Below are positions 6,847 to 14,836 of a stretch of 41,236 bases of DNA, one piece after another. The notes beneath the pieces are model-generated. The model did no database searches, had not been told where the DNA came from, and saw only the letters and a program-made list of their open reading frames with translations. Every line of letters begins with the position of its first letter. Position 1 is the first letter of the stretch. The translations under genes and the position numbers were made by a program. Source of the DNA: a virus; IMG/VR virus record IMGVR_UViG_3300014491_000006, positions 1 through 41,236 of that record; one strand, written 5' to 3'.

Positions 6847-7593
6847 ATGAGCAACAAGTGTGAGCACGATAAAGAGCATTCATGCTGGCGGTGTGATCTT
6901 GCAATGGGCTCGCGTGAGCAGCTCGCCAAGCCCCGGGCCGAGCCGGGCGGGGAGCAGTCAACACAAATCGAAATAGAAAATTGCACACTAGAAATAGATT
7001 CTTTTCGTGGGGTAATCTACGTACATTCTCCAGAAGGATTTACAACGTTGCGTATCTGTGGGTGCCCTACACCTATCCCAAAGCCAACACCGACAGCAAT
7101 GCTTGACATCACCCTAGAGTTAGGGCGGAAGTTGTTTAGCTGGCATCCCGCTCCACTGCGAGCGCAACTGGAGGCTCTACTGAAACAGAATAGGAGGCTT
7201 ATTGAGCGTGCCGAGGCTGCCGAAGCCGAGCTTGCCGAAGCCGAGCTTGCCGTCACCCGCAAGGCGCAGGAAGTTCATCAACTGAAATTAGCCAAGATTT
7301 CCGGGCCGTGGTCGAGGTGGCCACACATTGCGCCGCCGACTGACGTTATCGAGAAGAACAAAGAGACAGAGCCAGAAGGCGAGCGCCTACGGGCCGAACT
7401 CGCTGACTGGCTAAGGCACAATCAAATCGGTGGCATCCTCATGGACACTAAAGATCACATCGTAGACATTCAAATCAGAAGATTGCCTCCGAGATTGAAA
7501 TGGGTATTGTCGACGTGGGGTACTATCACGGTAGTCGATGACGCGGACGAATCCACGCTTGCTGAGCTGAAGGACAAGGAGCCAACAAAATGA
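6847..7593 (+). CDS. Hypothetical coiled-coil protein
   Basis: A 248-residue protein. I chose the ATG at 6847 because GAGGAGGA ends 6 nt upstream; the frame is open back to 6487 but that part overlaps the MTase-like gene and lacks a ribosome site. C5, C13 and C16 near the start and CGC around 71-73 could bind metal. Residues about 104-148 form a predicted coiled coil rich in Glu and Ala. Inside it, a 15-nt unit is repeated perfectly (7219-7233, 7234-7248), a recent slippage expansion. The C-terminal 90 residues look globular. Its stop overlaps the next ATG (ATGA). Not recognised. Confidence 0.55.
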   Translation: MSNKCEHDKEHSCWRCDLAMGSREQLAKPRAEPGGEQSTQIEIENCTLEIDSFRGVIYVHSPEGFTTLRICGCPTPIPKPTPTAMLDITLELGRKLFSWHPAPLRAQLEALLKQNRRLIERAEAAEAELAEAELAVTRKAQEVHQLKLAKISGPWSRWPHIAPPTDVIEKNKETEPEGERLRAELADWLRHNQIGGILMDTKDHIVDIQIRRLPPRLKWVLSTWGTITVVDDADESTLAELKDKEPTK

Positions 7594-8132
7594 AAAAACA
7601 TTGGGTAGATGAACGCGATGAAATTGTAACTTGGGCACTAAACTATAAGACACTAACGAAAGCGTGGAATGATTGCATCAGAGGCGACTGGATGTTCTGG
7701 CTTTGCTGCCTCATGTGTGGCAAGGATGGCTGGCCTACACGGCAGGAACTTGTTCTAGCCGCCTGCGCCTGTGCGGAGACTGCGCCCAAGTACGTGCGTA
7801 AGCCCGAAATTCACACGCTGCAGATTGAGGCTGCGCGACGGGCGATTGAGACTGCGCGGAAATGGGCTAATGGCGAAGCGACTATTGCCGCAGTAAATGC
7901 TGCGGCGGATGATGCGTATATTGCTCATGCTTATGCTGCTGCGGCTGCTGCCTACTCGGCTTCTTATCCCAATGATGCTGTTGCAGCTGCTATGTACATT
8001 GCTGATGCCGCTGATGTCTACTATGCTGCCGCAGCTGACGCTTATGCTGCCCGAGCGATAGCCCTTAAAGAACTTGCGGTGATCATTCGTCCCATGCTCC
8101 GCATCCCCGAAGCCAAGGAGTCAACGAAATGA
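7590..8132 (+). CDS. Ala/Tyr-rich helical protein, Imm5-like
   Basis: A 180-residue protein. The N-terminal half (residues 45-95) has WPTRQELVLAACACAE and IEAARRAIETARKWANGE, resembling the Imm5-like putative immunity family. In that family a helical segment of the type AIEAARAWxxGE precedes an Ala-rich array. Residues 96-155 are almost entirely Ala, Tyr and Asp in a helical repeat (AAADDAY, AYAAAAAAY, AADVYYAAAADAY). The family's function is predicted from polymorphic-toxin loci; whether it acts as an immunity factor in a phage is open. It overlaps both neighbours by ATGA. Confidence 0.5.
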   Translation: MKKHWVDERDEIVTWALNYKTLTKAWNDCIRGDWMFWLCCLMCGKDGWPTRQELVLAACACAETAPKYVRKPEIHTLQIEAARRAIETARKWANGEATIAAVNAAADDAYIAHAYAAAAAAYSASYPNDAVAAAMYIADAADVYYAAAADAYAARAIALKELAVIIRPMLRIPEAKESTK

Positions 8133-8314
8133 AAACCTTACTGCTGGGCCTCACGCTGATGCTGTCCGGCTGCCATCACAAGCCGGTAAGATTGATCCCA
8201 GTTGCTACGAGTGGCGTAGTAACACCTGCCTCCGCTTTCGACGACGAGTTCACACCCGATGGATTTGGGGCGCCAGTACCGCCGGTGCCGGTGATTACGG
8301 AGCGTGAGAAATGA
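8129..8314 (+). CDS. Small lipoprotein, 61 aa
   Basis: MKT, a hydrophobic run and the lipobox LSGC (cleavage before C15) form a clear type II signal peptide. The mature part of about 46 residues is short and Pro/Val-rich near its end (APVPPVPV). It would be anchored in a bacterial membrane and implies a didermic host or at least lipoprotein processing. It resembles Rz1 spanins in size and composition but lies in the replication arm and has no Rz partner. A superinfection-exclusion lipoprotein is an equal guess. It is linked to both neighbours by ATGA overlaps. Confidence 0.65.
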   Translation: MKTLLLGLTLMLSGCHHKPVRLIPVATSGVVTPASAFDDEFTPDGFGAPVPPVPVITEREK

Positions 8315-9102
8315 CCCATGAGCAGCTTGTAATACCTCAAACAATATCCCCTGACGACATCGAGGCTGGAGACCGCTTTCGTAAGGACTACGGTGACATC
8401 AATGAGCTTGTCGCCTCGATCAAGGAGTACGGGCTCATTCAGCCAATCATTCTTGCTCAGGAACAAAGTGTCGAGGGCAAAGCCCCTGTGTTTCGCCTAG
8501 TTGCTGGAGGTCGTCGCCTCAAAGCAATCAAGTTCCTCAAGTGGAAAGAGCTGCTGCATGGTAGGGATTGGCTCCTTCGTGAGGAGACCTTCACCACAGA
8601 TGAAGGCAAGCTACGCTTGAGTGCAATCGAACTCGAAGAGAATCTCAAACGCAAGCAGATGGACTGGCCTGAGGTCATTGCTGCCAAGGCAAAGCTCCTC
8701 GAAATCATGACTAAGATTCATGGCCATGTGACTCAAGGTGGGCTGACACGAGAGGAGCGCCGCACAGGGGAGATCAAGGGGTTTGGCGTCCGCCGACTTG
8801 CTGCAATGCTCGGTGAGGCCCCATCCACAGTCTCACAAGACCTTCGTCTTGCAGAGATGGTAAAAATCGCGCCTCAGCTTAAGAACCATCAGTCCAAAAC
8901 AGCAGCTCAGGCGCAGAGTCTTGCGGTGGTTGTGGCCGCAGCCATCAGAAGCAAGATCATTACACAGGATGACGCTAAAATGGCTGCGCAGAAGGCCCTT
9001 GACTACCGCGTCCTTATCTTCTGCAAGGACGAGAAGGACCAGATCGCGCTTCTGCAAGAGTTCCAGAAGCGCAATTACAAAACCCAAGCCGTTATTGTGT
9101 AA
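8311..9102 (+). CDS. ParB-like protein (ParB/Srx domain plus HTH)
   Basis: A 263-residue protein. The N-terminal ParB/sulfiredoxin-fold domain (residues 9-115) carries LVAGGRRLKA at 63-72 in place of the usual GERR, and ENLKR at 110-114, matching the conserved ENxxR. A helix-turn-helix follows at about 158-182 (VRRLAAMLGEAPSTVSQDL). No ParA is encoded nearby, so plasmid-type partition is not suggested. In phages, ParB-domain proteins often sit in DNA-modification or nuclease cassettes. It is immediately followed by the ABC-GNAT fusion gene. ParB domains of this type bind or hydrolyse nucleotides. Confidence 0.85.
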   Translation: MTHEQLVIPQTISPDDIEAGDRFRKDYGDINELVASIKEYGLIQPIILAQEQSVEGKAPVFRLVAGGRRLKAIKFLKWKELLHGRDWLLREETFTTDEGKLRLSAIELEENLKRKQMDWPEVIAAKAKLLEIMTKIHGHVTQGGLTREERRTGEIKGFGVRRLAAMLGEAPSTVSQDLRLAEMVKIAPQLKNHQSKTAAQAQSLAVVVAAAIRSKIITQDDAKMAAQKALDYRVLIFCKDEKDQIALLQEFQKRNYKTQAVIV

Positions 9103-9111
9103 GGAGCCCGT

Positions 9112-10215
9112 GTGAAACTTGAACTTGAACTTACGACCGAGATTGAACACACCATTCGAGTGCAACAGCTCGAAAGTCTATTTGAAGTTCCAACCACCGA
9201 AAAGCTCTCAGTCCACCTGAACGCTGATCTTCCCATCGAATCAAAGGAATGGAACATCGGGCTGATTGTTGGCCCGAGCGGAAGTGGCAAAACCCTCTCG
9301 TTGAACAAGCTCTTCGGAGCGCCGCTCTCCATGAGTTGGCCCAGTCTCCCTGTTGTCGATGCCATCTCTCAAGACCTAAGCATCTCCGAGATTGTCAACG
9401 CCTTCAAGAGCGTGGGGTTCAACACCATCCCTGCGTGGATGCGGCCGTTCAGCACGTTGTCCAACGGAGAGCAATTCAGGTGCGAGCTTGCCCGACGCAT
9501 GTTAGAAGATCAGCGTCCCGTCGTCACCATCGACGAATTCACCTCAGTTGTGGATCGACAGGTCGCGAAGATCGGTGCCTTCGCTGTGGCCAAATACGCC
9601 CGTGCAAACTCCCGTAAGATGGTCTGTGCCTCCTGTCACTACGACATCATCGACTGGCTCGAACCAGATTGGGTCTTCGAGCCTGCCTCATCCTCGTTCT
9701 TCTGGAGGTTACTTCGAGGACGCCCAAAATTGGACTGCGAGGTTACTCGGATCCAATATGCGAGCTGGAAGCTATTCGCACCCTACCATTATATGAGTGT
9801 GGAGCTGAATCGAGCTGCAAGATGTTTTGGCCTCTTCGTCGGGAATCGTATCGCTGCGATGTGTGGGATACTCTACCGTCCGCATCCCAAAGTAACCAAC
9901 ATCATGGGGTTCACACGAATGGTGTGCCTCCCCGACTGGCAAGGCATGGGCATCGCCCTTCGTCTCGCAAGTATCGTAGGCTCTGCCTACAGTGCGCTTG
10001 GGTTCCGTCTTCGTAGCTATCCGAATCATCCCACCTGGATCCGCTCCTATCAGAAGAGTCCGGATTGGAAGCAGGCCAAGGGGAGTGGGACGTTCTCACC
10101 GAGGCTATGGCAGACGAGCACAGTGAGAGGGTTTGGAGGCTCACGTTGTGCCGTCTTTGAGTATTGCGGCGAACAAATGGATTTACATCAAGCTCATGAT
10201 CTTGTGGGGAAATAA
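9112..10215 (+). CDS. ABC-ATPase domain fused to GNAT acetyltransferase-like domain
   Basis: GTG start with AAGGAG upstream; 367 residues. The N-terminal ABC ATPase has Walker A GPSGSGKT at 54-61, signature LSNGEQ at 116-121, Walker B VVTIDEF at 137-143 and H-loop H176. There are no membrane segments, so it is a soluble ABC protein. The C-terminal domain (about 208-355) has a GNAT pyrophosphate-loop motif QGMGIA at 277-282 after a strand ending VCLPD, plus FAPYHYM at 222-228. GNAT-fold Mom of phage Mu modifies adenine in DNA, and ABC-GNAT proteins recur in phages, so nucleic-acid modification is a reasonable inference. The substrate is unknown. Confidence 0.8.
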   Translation: MKLELELTTEIEHTIRVQQLESLFEVPTTEKLSVHLNADLPIESKEWNIGLIVGPSGSGKTLSLNKLFGAPLSMSWPSLPVVDAISQDLSISEIVNAFKSVGFNTIPAWMRPFSTLSNGEQFRCELARRMLEDQRPVVTIDEFTSVVDRQVAKIGAFAVAKYARANSRKMVCASCHYDIIDWLEPDWVFEPASSSFFWRLLRGRPKLDCEVTRIQYASWKLFAPYHYMSVELNRAARCFGLFVGNRIAAMCGILYRPHPKVTNIMGFTRMVCLPDWQGMGIALRLASIVGSAYSALGFRLRSYPNHPTWIRSYQKSPDWKQAKGSGTFSPRLWQTSTVRGFGGSRCAVFEYCGEQMDLHQAHDLVGK

Positions 10216-10218
10216 ACT

Positions 10219-10590
10219 ATGTCCAAATCAGACGCAGAGAAGTTGTGGTACTTGGCATCCCCCTACAGCCACCCAGATACATCAGTGAGACAAGCACGGT
10301 ATGATGCTGCTGTAAGAGAGGTTGCAGTCCTGTTTACAGAAGGTGTTATGTGCCTTTCCTCTATTGTGCATTCACATCCAGTGTGTTTGGCGCTTGGCAA
10401 CAGGGAGTTTGCATTTGAGTACTGGAAGGAATTTGACCAAGAACTAATCCTGCGCTGCGATGGCATCATTGTTCTGCTCCTTGAGGGTTGGCGAGAATCC
10501 AAAGGTGTGATGGCGGAGCTTGAGTTCGCGCGGGCGAACGGCAAAGAGATTTGGTGCAAACATCCTGAGGCAAGGACGGAGGTGCATTGA
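10219..10590 (+). CDS. DUF1937 / nucleoside 2-deoxyribosyltransferase-like protein
   Basis: A 123-residue protein with the hallmarks of this Rossmann-like superfamily: YLASPYS at 11-17, SSIVHSHP at 47-54, and CDGIIVLLLEGWRESKG ending in a conserved Glu (E100). In deoxyribosyltransferases the YLASP strand and the SxGxxxE segment form the nucleoside site. It starts 3 nt after the ABC-GNAT gene and is followed by the polymerase gene, so it probably acts on nucleotides or bases in the same pathway. Catalysis is not proven for DUF1937 itself. Confidence 0.75.
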   Translation: MSKSDAEKLWYLASPYSHPDTSVRQARYDAAVREVAVLFTEGVMCLSSIVHSHPVCLALGNREFAFEYWKEFDQELILRCDGIIVLLLEGWRESKGVMAELEFARANGKEIWCKHPEARTEVH

Positions 10591-10591
10591 G

Positions 10592-13207
10592 ATGGGTCCA
10601 GCAGAGGTGCATCTTCGAAATCTCGCCATTCAATCAAGCAAGAACTTCTGCGCTACGCGAGGCAACGTCTCCGCGCCACTCTGTCTAATCGGAGAGGCGC
10701 CAGGCGTGGACGAGGATCGTGAGGGCAAGCCATTCGTTGGCTCCTCAGGCAAGGAGCTTGATCGAATGGCTCACGATGCAGGCATCAATACATCCTCAGG
10801 ATGTTGGATGACCAACACATTCTTCCTCCGTCCTCCCGACAACGACGAAGCACGAATTGAGGAGCTTGGTATTGCGAAGCAGACTCATGAGGATTGCCTC
10901 CTTGAACAACTCTATGAACATAAGCCCGTCATTATCTGCACCCTTGGTGCAACGCCTACCGCTTTCCTCTGTCCTCACACGCTGGACAGACGGGACAATG
11001 AGACAAAAATTACAAAATGGCGAGGCTCGTTGTTACAGAGTCCCAAGCTCACCTGGCCTCACTACGTGGTGCCTGTACAGCACCCAGCCCATATCCTCAG
11101 AGAGTGGAGTGACAGGCAAGTTGCTGTGCTCTGCCTTGCCAAAGCCAAAGAAGAGCTGGATTATTTTGTATCCTACGGGAAACTCCAGGCATTGCCGTCT
11201 CGTCAACTTCTAACTGGGGCTTCGCCTCATGACACAATAGACTATCTCAGAGAAGTGCTGCTACAAAAGGGACCGACGAGTTGGGACATTGAGTTGACTG
11301 GGCGGCGTGTGAAAAACAAGACCCACTACATCGCCCCGGATATGATGGCATTCACGAAATCACCTTGGGATGCAATGTCATTTATGCTCTTCGAGTATGA
11401 CGAGGTGAGTCTTGTGAAAATATGGCGGCTCGTTGACCAAATTCTTCGCACCAAGCCAATCATCGGCCAGAATGCTCTGAGCTTTGATTGGCATTGGGCA
11501 ATGGAGTTGGGCTTCCGTCCACAGCGCCAGAACTTCAATGACACCCTAATCGCGCATCACGTCCTTTGGGTTGAGCTGGAGCACAAACTCCAATTCACCG
11601 CCATGCAATACACTCGTGAGCCCTACTTCAAAGATGAAGGCAAACTGTGGAGCGCCAAAGAGAATCCGAGTTCAAAGGCCCGCTACAACGCCAAAGACGC
11701 CGCAATCACACATGAAGTGTGGCTTGCTATAGAGAAGGAGCTGCATGAAAGAAAACTCTGGGACTTCTACGAGTATGAAATCCAAAGAAATCGTGCATTA
11801 CTTTCCGCAGAGTTACGAGGCTATGCTACTGACCCTGCCAAAATCCTCGCCCTTCACAAAAGTGTTATCTCAGATATTGAGACAAAATGCAAAGAGGCAG
11901 AAGCTCTTGTTGGCAAGCCAGTTGCTTCCTGCAAAAAGGGGGACTCCAGCGAACTCACGGTTAAAAAAGTTGCTGTTGGGGCAAACTGCAAAGTTGGTGA
12001 AGTTGTTAACATTGCTTCTTCCAAGCAACTTATTGAAGTCCTCCAAGCTCGTGGCATCAAAGTCCCGATCAAGAGAGGGCGTGGCACCCCGACCGTTGAC
12101 GAAACGGCGCTCCTCAAAATAGCCATAGATCACCCACAAGACAAGCTCCCCAAGCTAGTCTTGGACATTCGAGAACTCAACAAGATCAAGGGGACCAACA
12201 TAGATGCCAACCTTCACAACAACATCCTTTTCAGTTCCTACAACGCCGCTGGCACAATCACAGGACGACTTAGCTCGGCTGAGAATGTATTCGGCTTTGG
12301 CACAAACCTCCAAAATATCCCCAAACACTCCGATCTCGGATTACGACTACGTGAGTGTTATGTTGCACGTCCTGGGTGTATAATTTTGGAGGCAGATCAG
12401 AAGGGCGCAGAGGATTGGGTGGTGCAGGCCCTCATTGTAGACAACGGGGGTTCCGATGTGGGGCTTGAGGAGCTTCGTGCAGGCATAAATCGTCACAAAC
12501 GTCTCGCTGCATATCTCTTCGCCAAACCTGAGAGCGACATTGACAAAGCGGGGATGTACTACTACGCAGGCAAAAAGACTCGTCATGCAGGCAACTATGG
12601 GATGGAAGCCTTTCGCATGAGCGAGGTGATGCTTGTTGAAACGGGGATTCAGATGCTTGTCTCGCACACCACCTTCCTTCTCCAGAAGTTCCATGAGTTT
12701 GAGCCTGACATCAAGGGTGTGTTTCACAAGTACGTGGAGGATACCATACGAAAGACTCGTACTCTTGTCACCCCCTTCGGCCGTGAAAGATACTTCTCCG
12801 GGCTTCGCCCTAACTCCTCAAACTATGATGTCATCAAGAGCGCCTACGCTCAGATTCCACAAAGCACCGTAGGTGACAACACAGGCATGGCGTTTGTGGA
12901 GATTGAGAGGCGAGGCTTCGCAGTTCTCTCAGACGACCACGACGCAATCAAGATTGAAGTCCTTGATGACCCTGAGCACATCTCTGAGGGCTTCGCGGCA
13001 CTCAAAGCTGCGTTCAACAGAACAATCATATTCCCACATGGCACCAAGATCAACATTCCTCTCGAATTTATGATGGGCTATAATTTAGGGAATCTTAAAG
13101 AATGCCACGACATCACAAGAATTGGATCACAGAATACGCGGCAACAGTTGCTCGATATGTTGCGGCCCCAGAGCAGTACAACTATTGGGCAGCCGCAACA
13201 TGCGTAG
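10592..13207 (+). CDS. Uracil-DNA glycosylase / DNA polymerase I fusion
   Basis: The ATG at 10592 sits behind GGAGG; 871 residues. Residues 28-195 form a family-4/5-like UDG domain with GEAPG at 34-38, KPFVGSSG at 46-53 and HPAHI at 164-168. Residues 228-390 are a DnaQ-like 3'-5' exonuclease with WDIEL (D232, E234), NALSFD at 294-299 and YNAKD at 365-369. Residues about 400-871 are a family A polymerase with TGRLSS at 557-562, motif A DQKGAED at 602-608, motif B around KKTRHAGNYG at 661-670 and motif C DHDA at 782-785. Motif A departs from DYSQIE, and motif C has Ala where HDE has Glu, though both catalytic Asp residues remain. It is the only replicative polymerase in the window. Confidence 0.9.
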   Translation: MGPAEVHLRNLAIQSSKNFCATRGNVSAPLCLIGEAPGVDEDREGKPFVGSSGKELDRMAHDAGINTSSGCWMTNTFFLRPPDNDEARIEELGIAKQTHEDCLLEQLYEHKPVIICTLGATPTAFLCPHTLDRRDNETKITKWRGSLLQSPKLTWPHYVVPVQHPAHILREWSDRQVAVLCLAKAKEELDYFVSYGKLQALPSRQLLTGASPHDTIDYLREVLLQKGPTSWDIELTGRRVKNKTHYIAPDMMAFTKSPWDAMSFMLFEYDEVSLVKIWRLVDQILRTKPIIGQNALSFDWHWAMELGFRPQRQNFNDTLIAHHVLWVELEHKLQFTAMQYTREPYFKDEGKLWSAKENPSSKARYNAKDAAITHEVWLAIEKELHERKLWDFYEYEIQRNRALLSAELRGYATDPAKILALHKSVISDIETKCKEAEALVGKPVASCKKGDSSELTVKKVAVGANCKVGEVVNIASSKQLIEVLQARGIKVPIKRGRGTPTVDETALLKIAIDHPQDKLPKLVLDIRELNKIKGTNIDANLHNNILFSSYNAAGTITGRLSSAENVFGFGTNLQNIPKHSDLGLRLRECYVARPGCIILEADQKGAEDWVVQALIVDNGGSDVGLEELRAGINRHKRLAAYLFAKPESDIDKAGMYYYAGKKTRHAGNYGMEAFRMSEVMLVETGIQMLVSHTTFLLQKFHEFEPDIKGVFHKYVEDTIRKTRTLVTPFGRERYFSGLRPNSSNYDVIKSAYAQIPQSTVGDNTGMAFVEIERRGFAVLSDDHDAIKIEVLDDPEHISEGFAALKAAFNRTIIFPHGTKINIPLEFMMGYNLGNLKECHDITRIGSQNTRQQLLDMLRPQSSTTIGQPQHA

Positions 13208-14364
13208 CAGCCACGCTAAAACGCCACGTGTTCATAAGCCGTGGCACATGGCGTTTGATGCCAAACATTTTTGTTACTTTGGTGGGGAGACCTGGGATTG
13301 GCAAAGGTGAGGCAATCTTTCCAGTGAGCAGGGCGCTTCGCAAAGCCAACACAGCCAATGTGCTTTCTGATCGCTTGACGATTGAGTGGATCAAAGACAC
13401 CATGGCCAAAGGCTTCCCCACCACCAACACAACCGCCTCCGGCGGCATCGCTGTGGGCACAGACTCAGCGTGCATTATCATTGCGCCTGAGCTAAGTGTA
13501 TTTTTGAGATTTCCAGAAGATGAACTACCTGACCTTGCAGATTTGTGGGATGCCAACGTCGGACCCAATATGTATGCGACCAGGGGTAAAGGACTTGTCA
13601 CAATTACGGATCCCTGTCCGTGCATCCTTTCGGGATGTGCCCCAGAGTGGCTCAAGGCAGCCGTACCCCCAAGTGCAATTGGAGGTGGATTTACCAGACG
13701 GGTCAATTTTGTGTTTGCTCGGGAAAGTAAACAGTCCAACGCCTGGCCTGATCCGATTGACTGGGATAAAGTTATTGAGCCCTTCATAGACGATCTCAGA
13801 CGCATCGCGCAGCTTCGCGGTGAGTACAAGTTTGACAACCTCGCCAGGCCAATGTTTGAGAAACTTTGGAATGAGCGATTCATTATAGATGCAGATGCAG
13901 ATGAGGCGACAACTCACTACAGCATCTCACGATGGGCCAACGCCTCCAAGCTCGCTATGTCAATAGCTGCTTCGCGCTCCGACGATCTCGTGATTACGAA
14001 GGAGATGCTTGAGGAAGCTGATGACATGACCTCAGATGTACGAGCAGACTTGAAAATTGTCTTTCGCTCTGTAGGCGAAAGTGAGATGGTCAACACCATG
14101 GACAAAGTAATCCAATTTATCGAAGTAAAGGGGGCCGCAACAATAAAACAAATACAAAGTGTGGTGTGGAGAGACTGCACTAGCCCAGAGCTTGATGTGA
14201 TTATGACCACGTTGAGAGATGGGGGAGTTGTGGAATCTAAGACGGTGGGGGGACGAGAGGTCTACGTCTGCAAGGTTGCCAGTCCCTCCGCAGTGAGACG
14301 AAGAACGAAAGCCAAATCAAGCGCTATGGGCGCGGGAGGACAACCAAGCTATGGAATCATCTGA
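13102..14364 (+). CDS. DUF3987 family ATPase (replicative helicase/primase-associated)
   Basis: A 420-residue protein. An N-terminal helical part (residues 8-45) leads to RLMPNIFVTLVGRPGIGKGE, with Walker A at 62-70, then IIIAPELS at 125-132 as the Walker-B-like acidic strand and an arginine-finger candidate GGGFTRR at 194-200. This is the DUF3987 pattern. The family is found beside phage and plasmid replication genes and is thought to act as a helicase-like ATPase. The C-terminal 80 residues resemble a winged helix (TIKQIQSVVW). The first 106 nt overlap the polymerase gene in another frame; the domain starts so early that the overlap must be real. Confidence 0.75.
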   Translation: MPRHHKNWITEYAATVARYVAAPEQYNYWAAATCVAATLKRHVFISRGTWRLMPNIFVTLVGRPGIGKGEAIFPVSRALRKANTANVLSDRLTIEWIKDTMAKGFPTTNTTASGGIAVGTDSACIIIAPELSVFLRFPEDELPDLADLWDANVGPNMYATRGKGLVTITDPCPCILSGCAPEWLKAAVPPSAIGGGFTRRVNFVFARESKQSNAWPDPIDWDKVIEPFIDDLRRIAQLRGEYKFDNLARPMFEKLWNERFIIDADADEATTHYSISRWANASKLAMSIAASRSDDLVITKEMLEEADDMTSDVRADLKIVFRSVGESEMVNTMDKVIQFIEVKGAATIKQIQSVVWRDCTSPELDVIMTTLRDGGVVESKTVGGREVYVCKVASPSAVRRRTKAKSSAMGAGGQPSYGII

Positions 14365-14755
14365 GACAAACAAGCTGCCGGCGGCATACCAAGATCAAGA
14401 CATACTTCAAGAGGACTCTGGGGCAGAGCACCGAAGGAGCGTCTGCTTTATCAAGCCATTCTCTGGACGCTGCGTGGTGGAGCGTGAGGAGTTCAAGTAC
14501 ACAGGCGCTCTGATTCTGCCCAAAACAACTCGCCAGCTCCCAACCATTGGGCATGTCAGAGCTGTGGGGGATGACGATCATAAGTGCCTCTTAGGCAAAC
14601 GAGTTCTGTTCACTCGCATGAGCGGGATACCTGTCTATGTTCAGGACAGGCCAAAGCTCGATGTATTCTCCTACGAGGAGTTGGTGGGAGAGGTCCTGAC
14701 CAACGAGGAGATGAAGTTTGAGATGGAGGATTACAGTTTGATGAATGCAGAATGA
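14351..14755 (+). CDS. GroES-like co-chaperonin
   Basis: A 134-residue protein. After a charged tail (residues 1-30), residues 33-120 follow the Cpn10 fold: KPFSGRCVVEREE, GALILPKTTRQLPTIGHVRAVGDDD, LGKRVLFTRMSG and a final strand region. The GHVRAVG segment matches the Cpn10 GxVxaVG and the LGKRVLFTRMSG segment matches GdrVlfxxyaG. Phage co-chaperonins such as T4 gp31 replace host GroES to fold the capsid protein. No GroEL is encoded, so it would use the host chamber. It overlaps the preceding gene by 14 nt. Confidence 0.7.
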   Translation: MESSETNKLPAAYQDQDILQEDSGAEHRRSVCFIKPFSGRCVVEREEFKYTGALILPKTTRQLPTIGHVRAVGDDDHKCLLGKRVLFTRMSGIPVYVQDRPKLDVFSYEELVGEVLTNEEMKFEMEDYSLMNAE

Positions 14756-14772
14756 AAACGACTCATCGTTTT
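14755..14772. other. Hairpin after GroES-like gene
   Basis: AAAACGA-CTCA-TCGTTTT is a 7-bp perfect stem with a tetraloop, starting on the last base of the stop codon. The T4 run in the stem makes it a weak attenuator candidate. A second small dyad, ATCCC-N6-GGGAT, lies at 14785-14800. Confidence 0.4.
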
Positions 14773-14836
14773 GTGAATTAGTCGATCCCGGTATTGGGAT
14801 AATTCAATAAATAATTACAAAAGAAAGGAACCTCAG

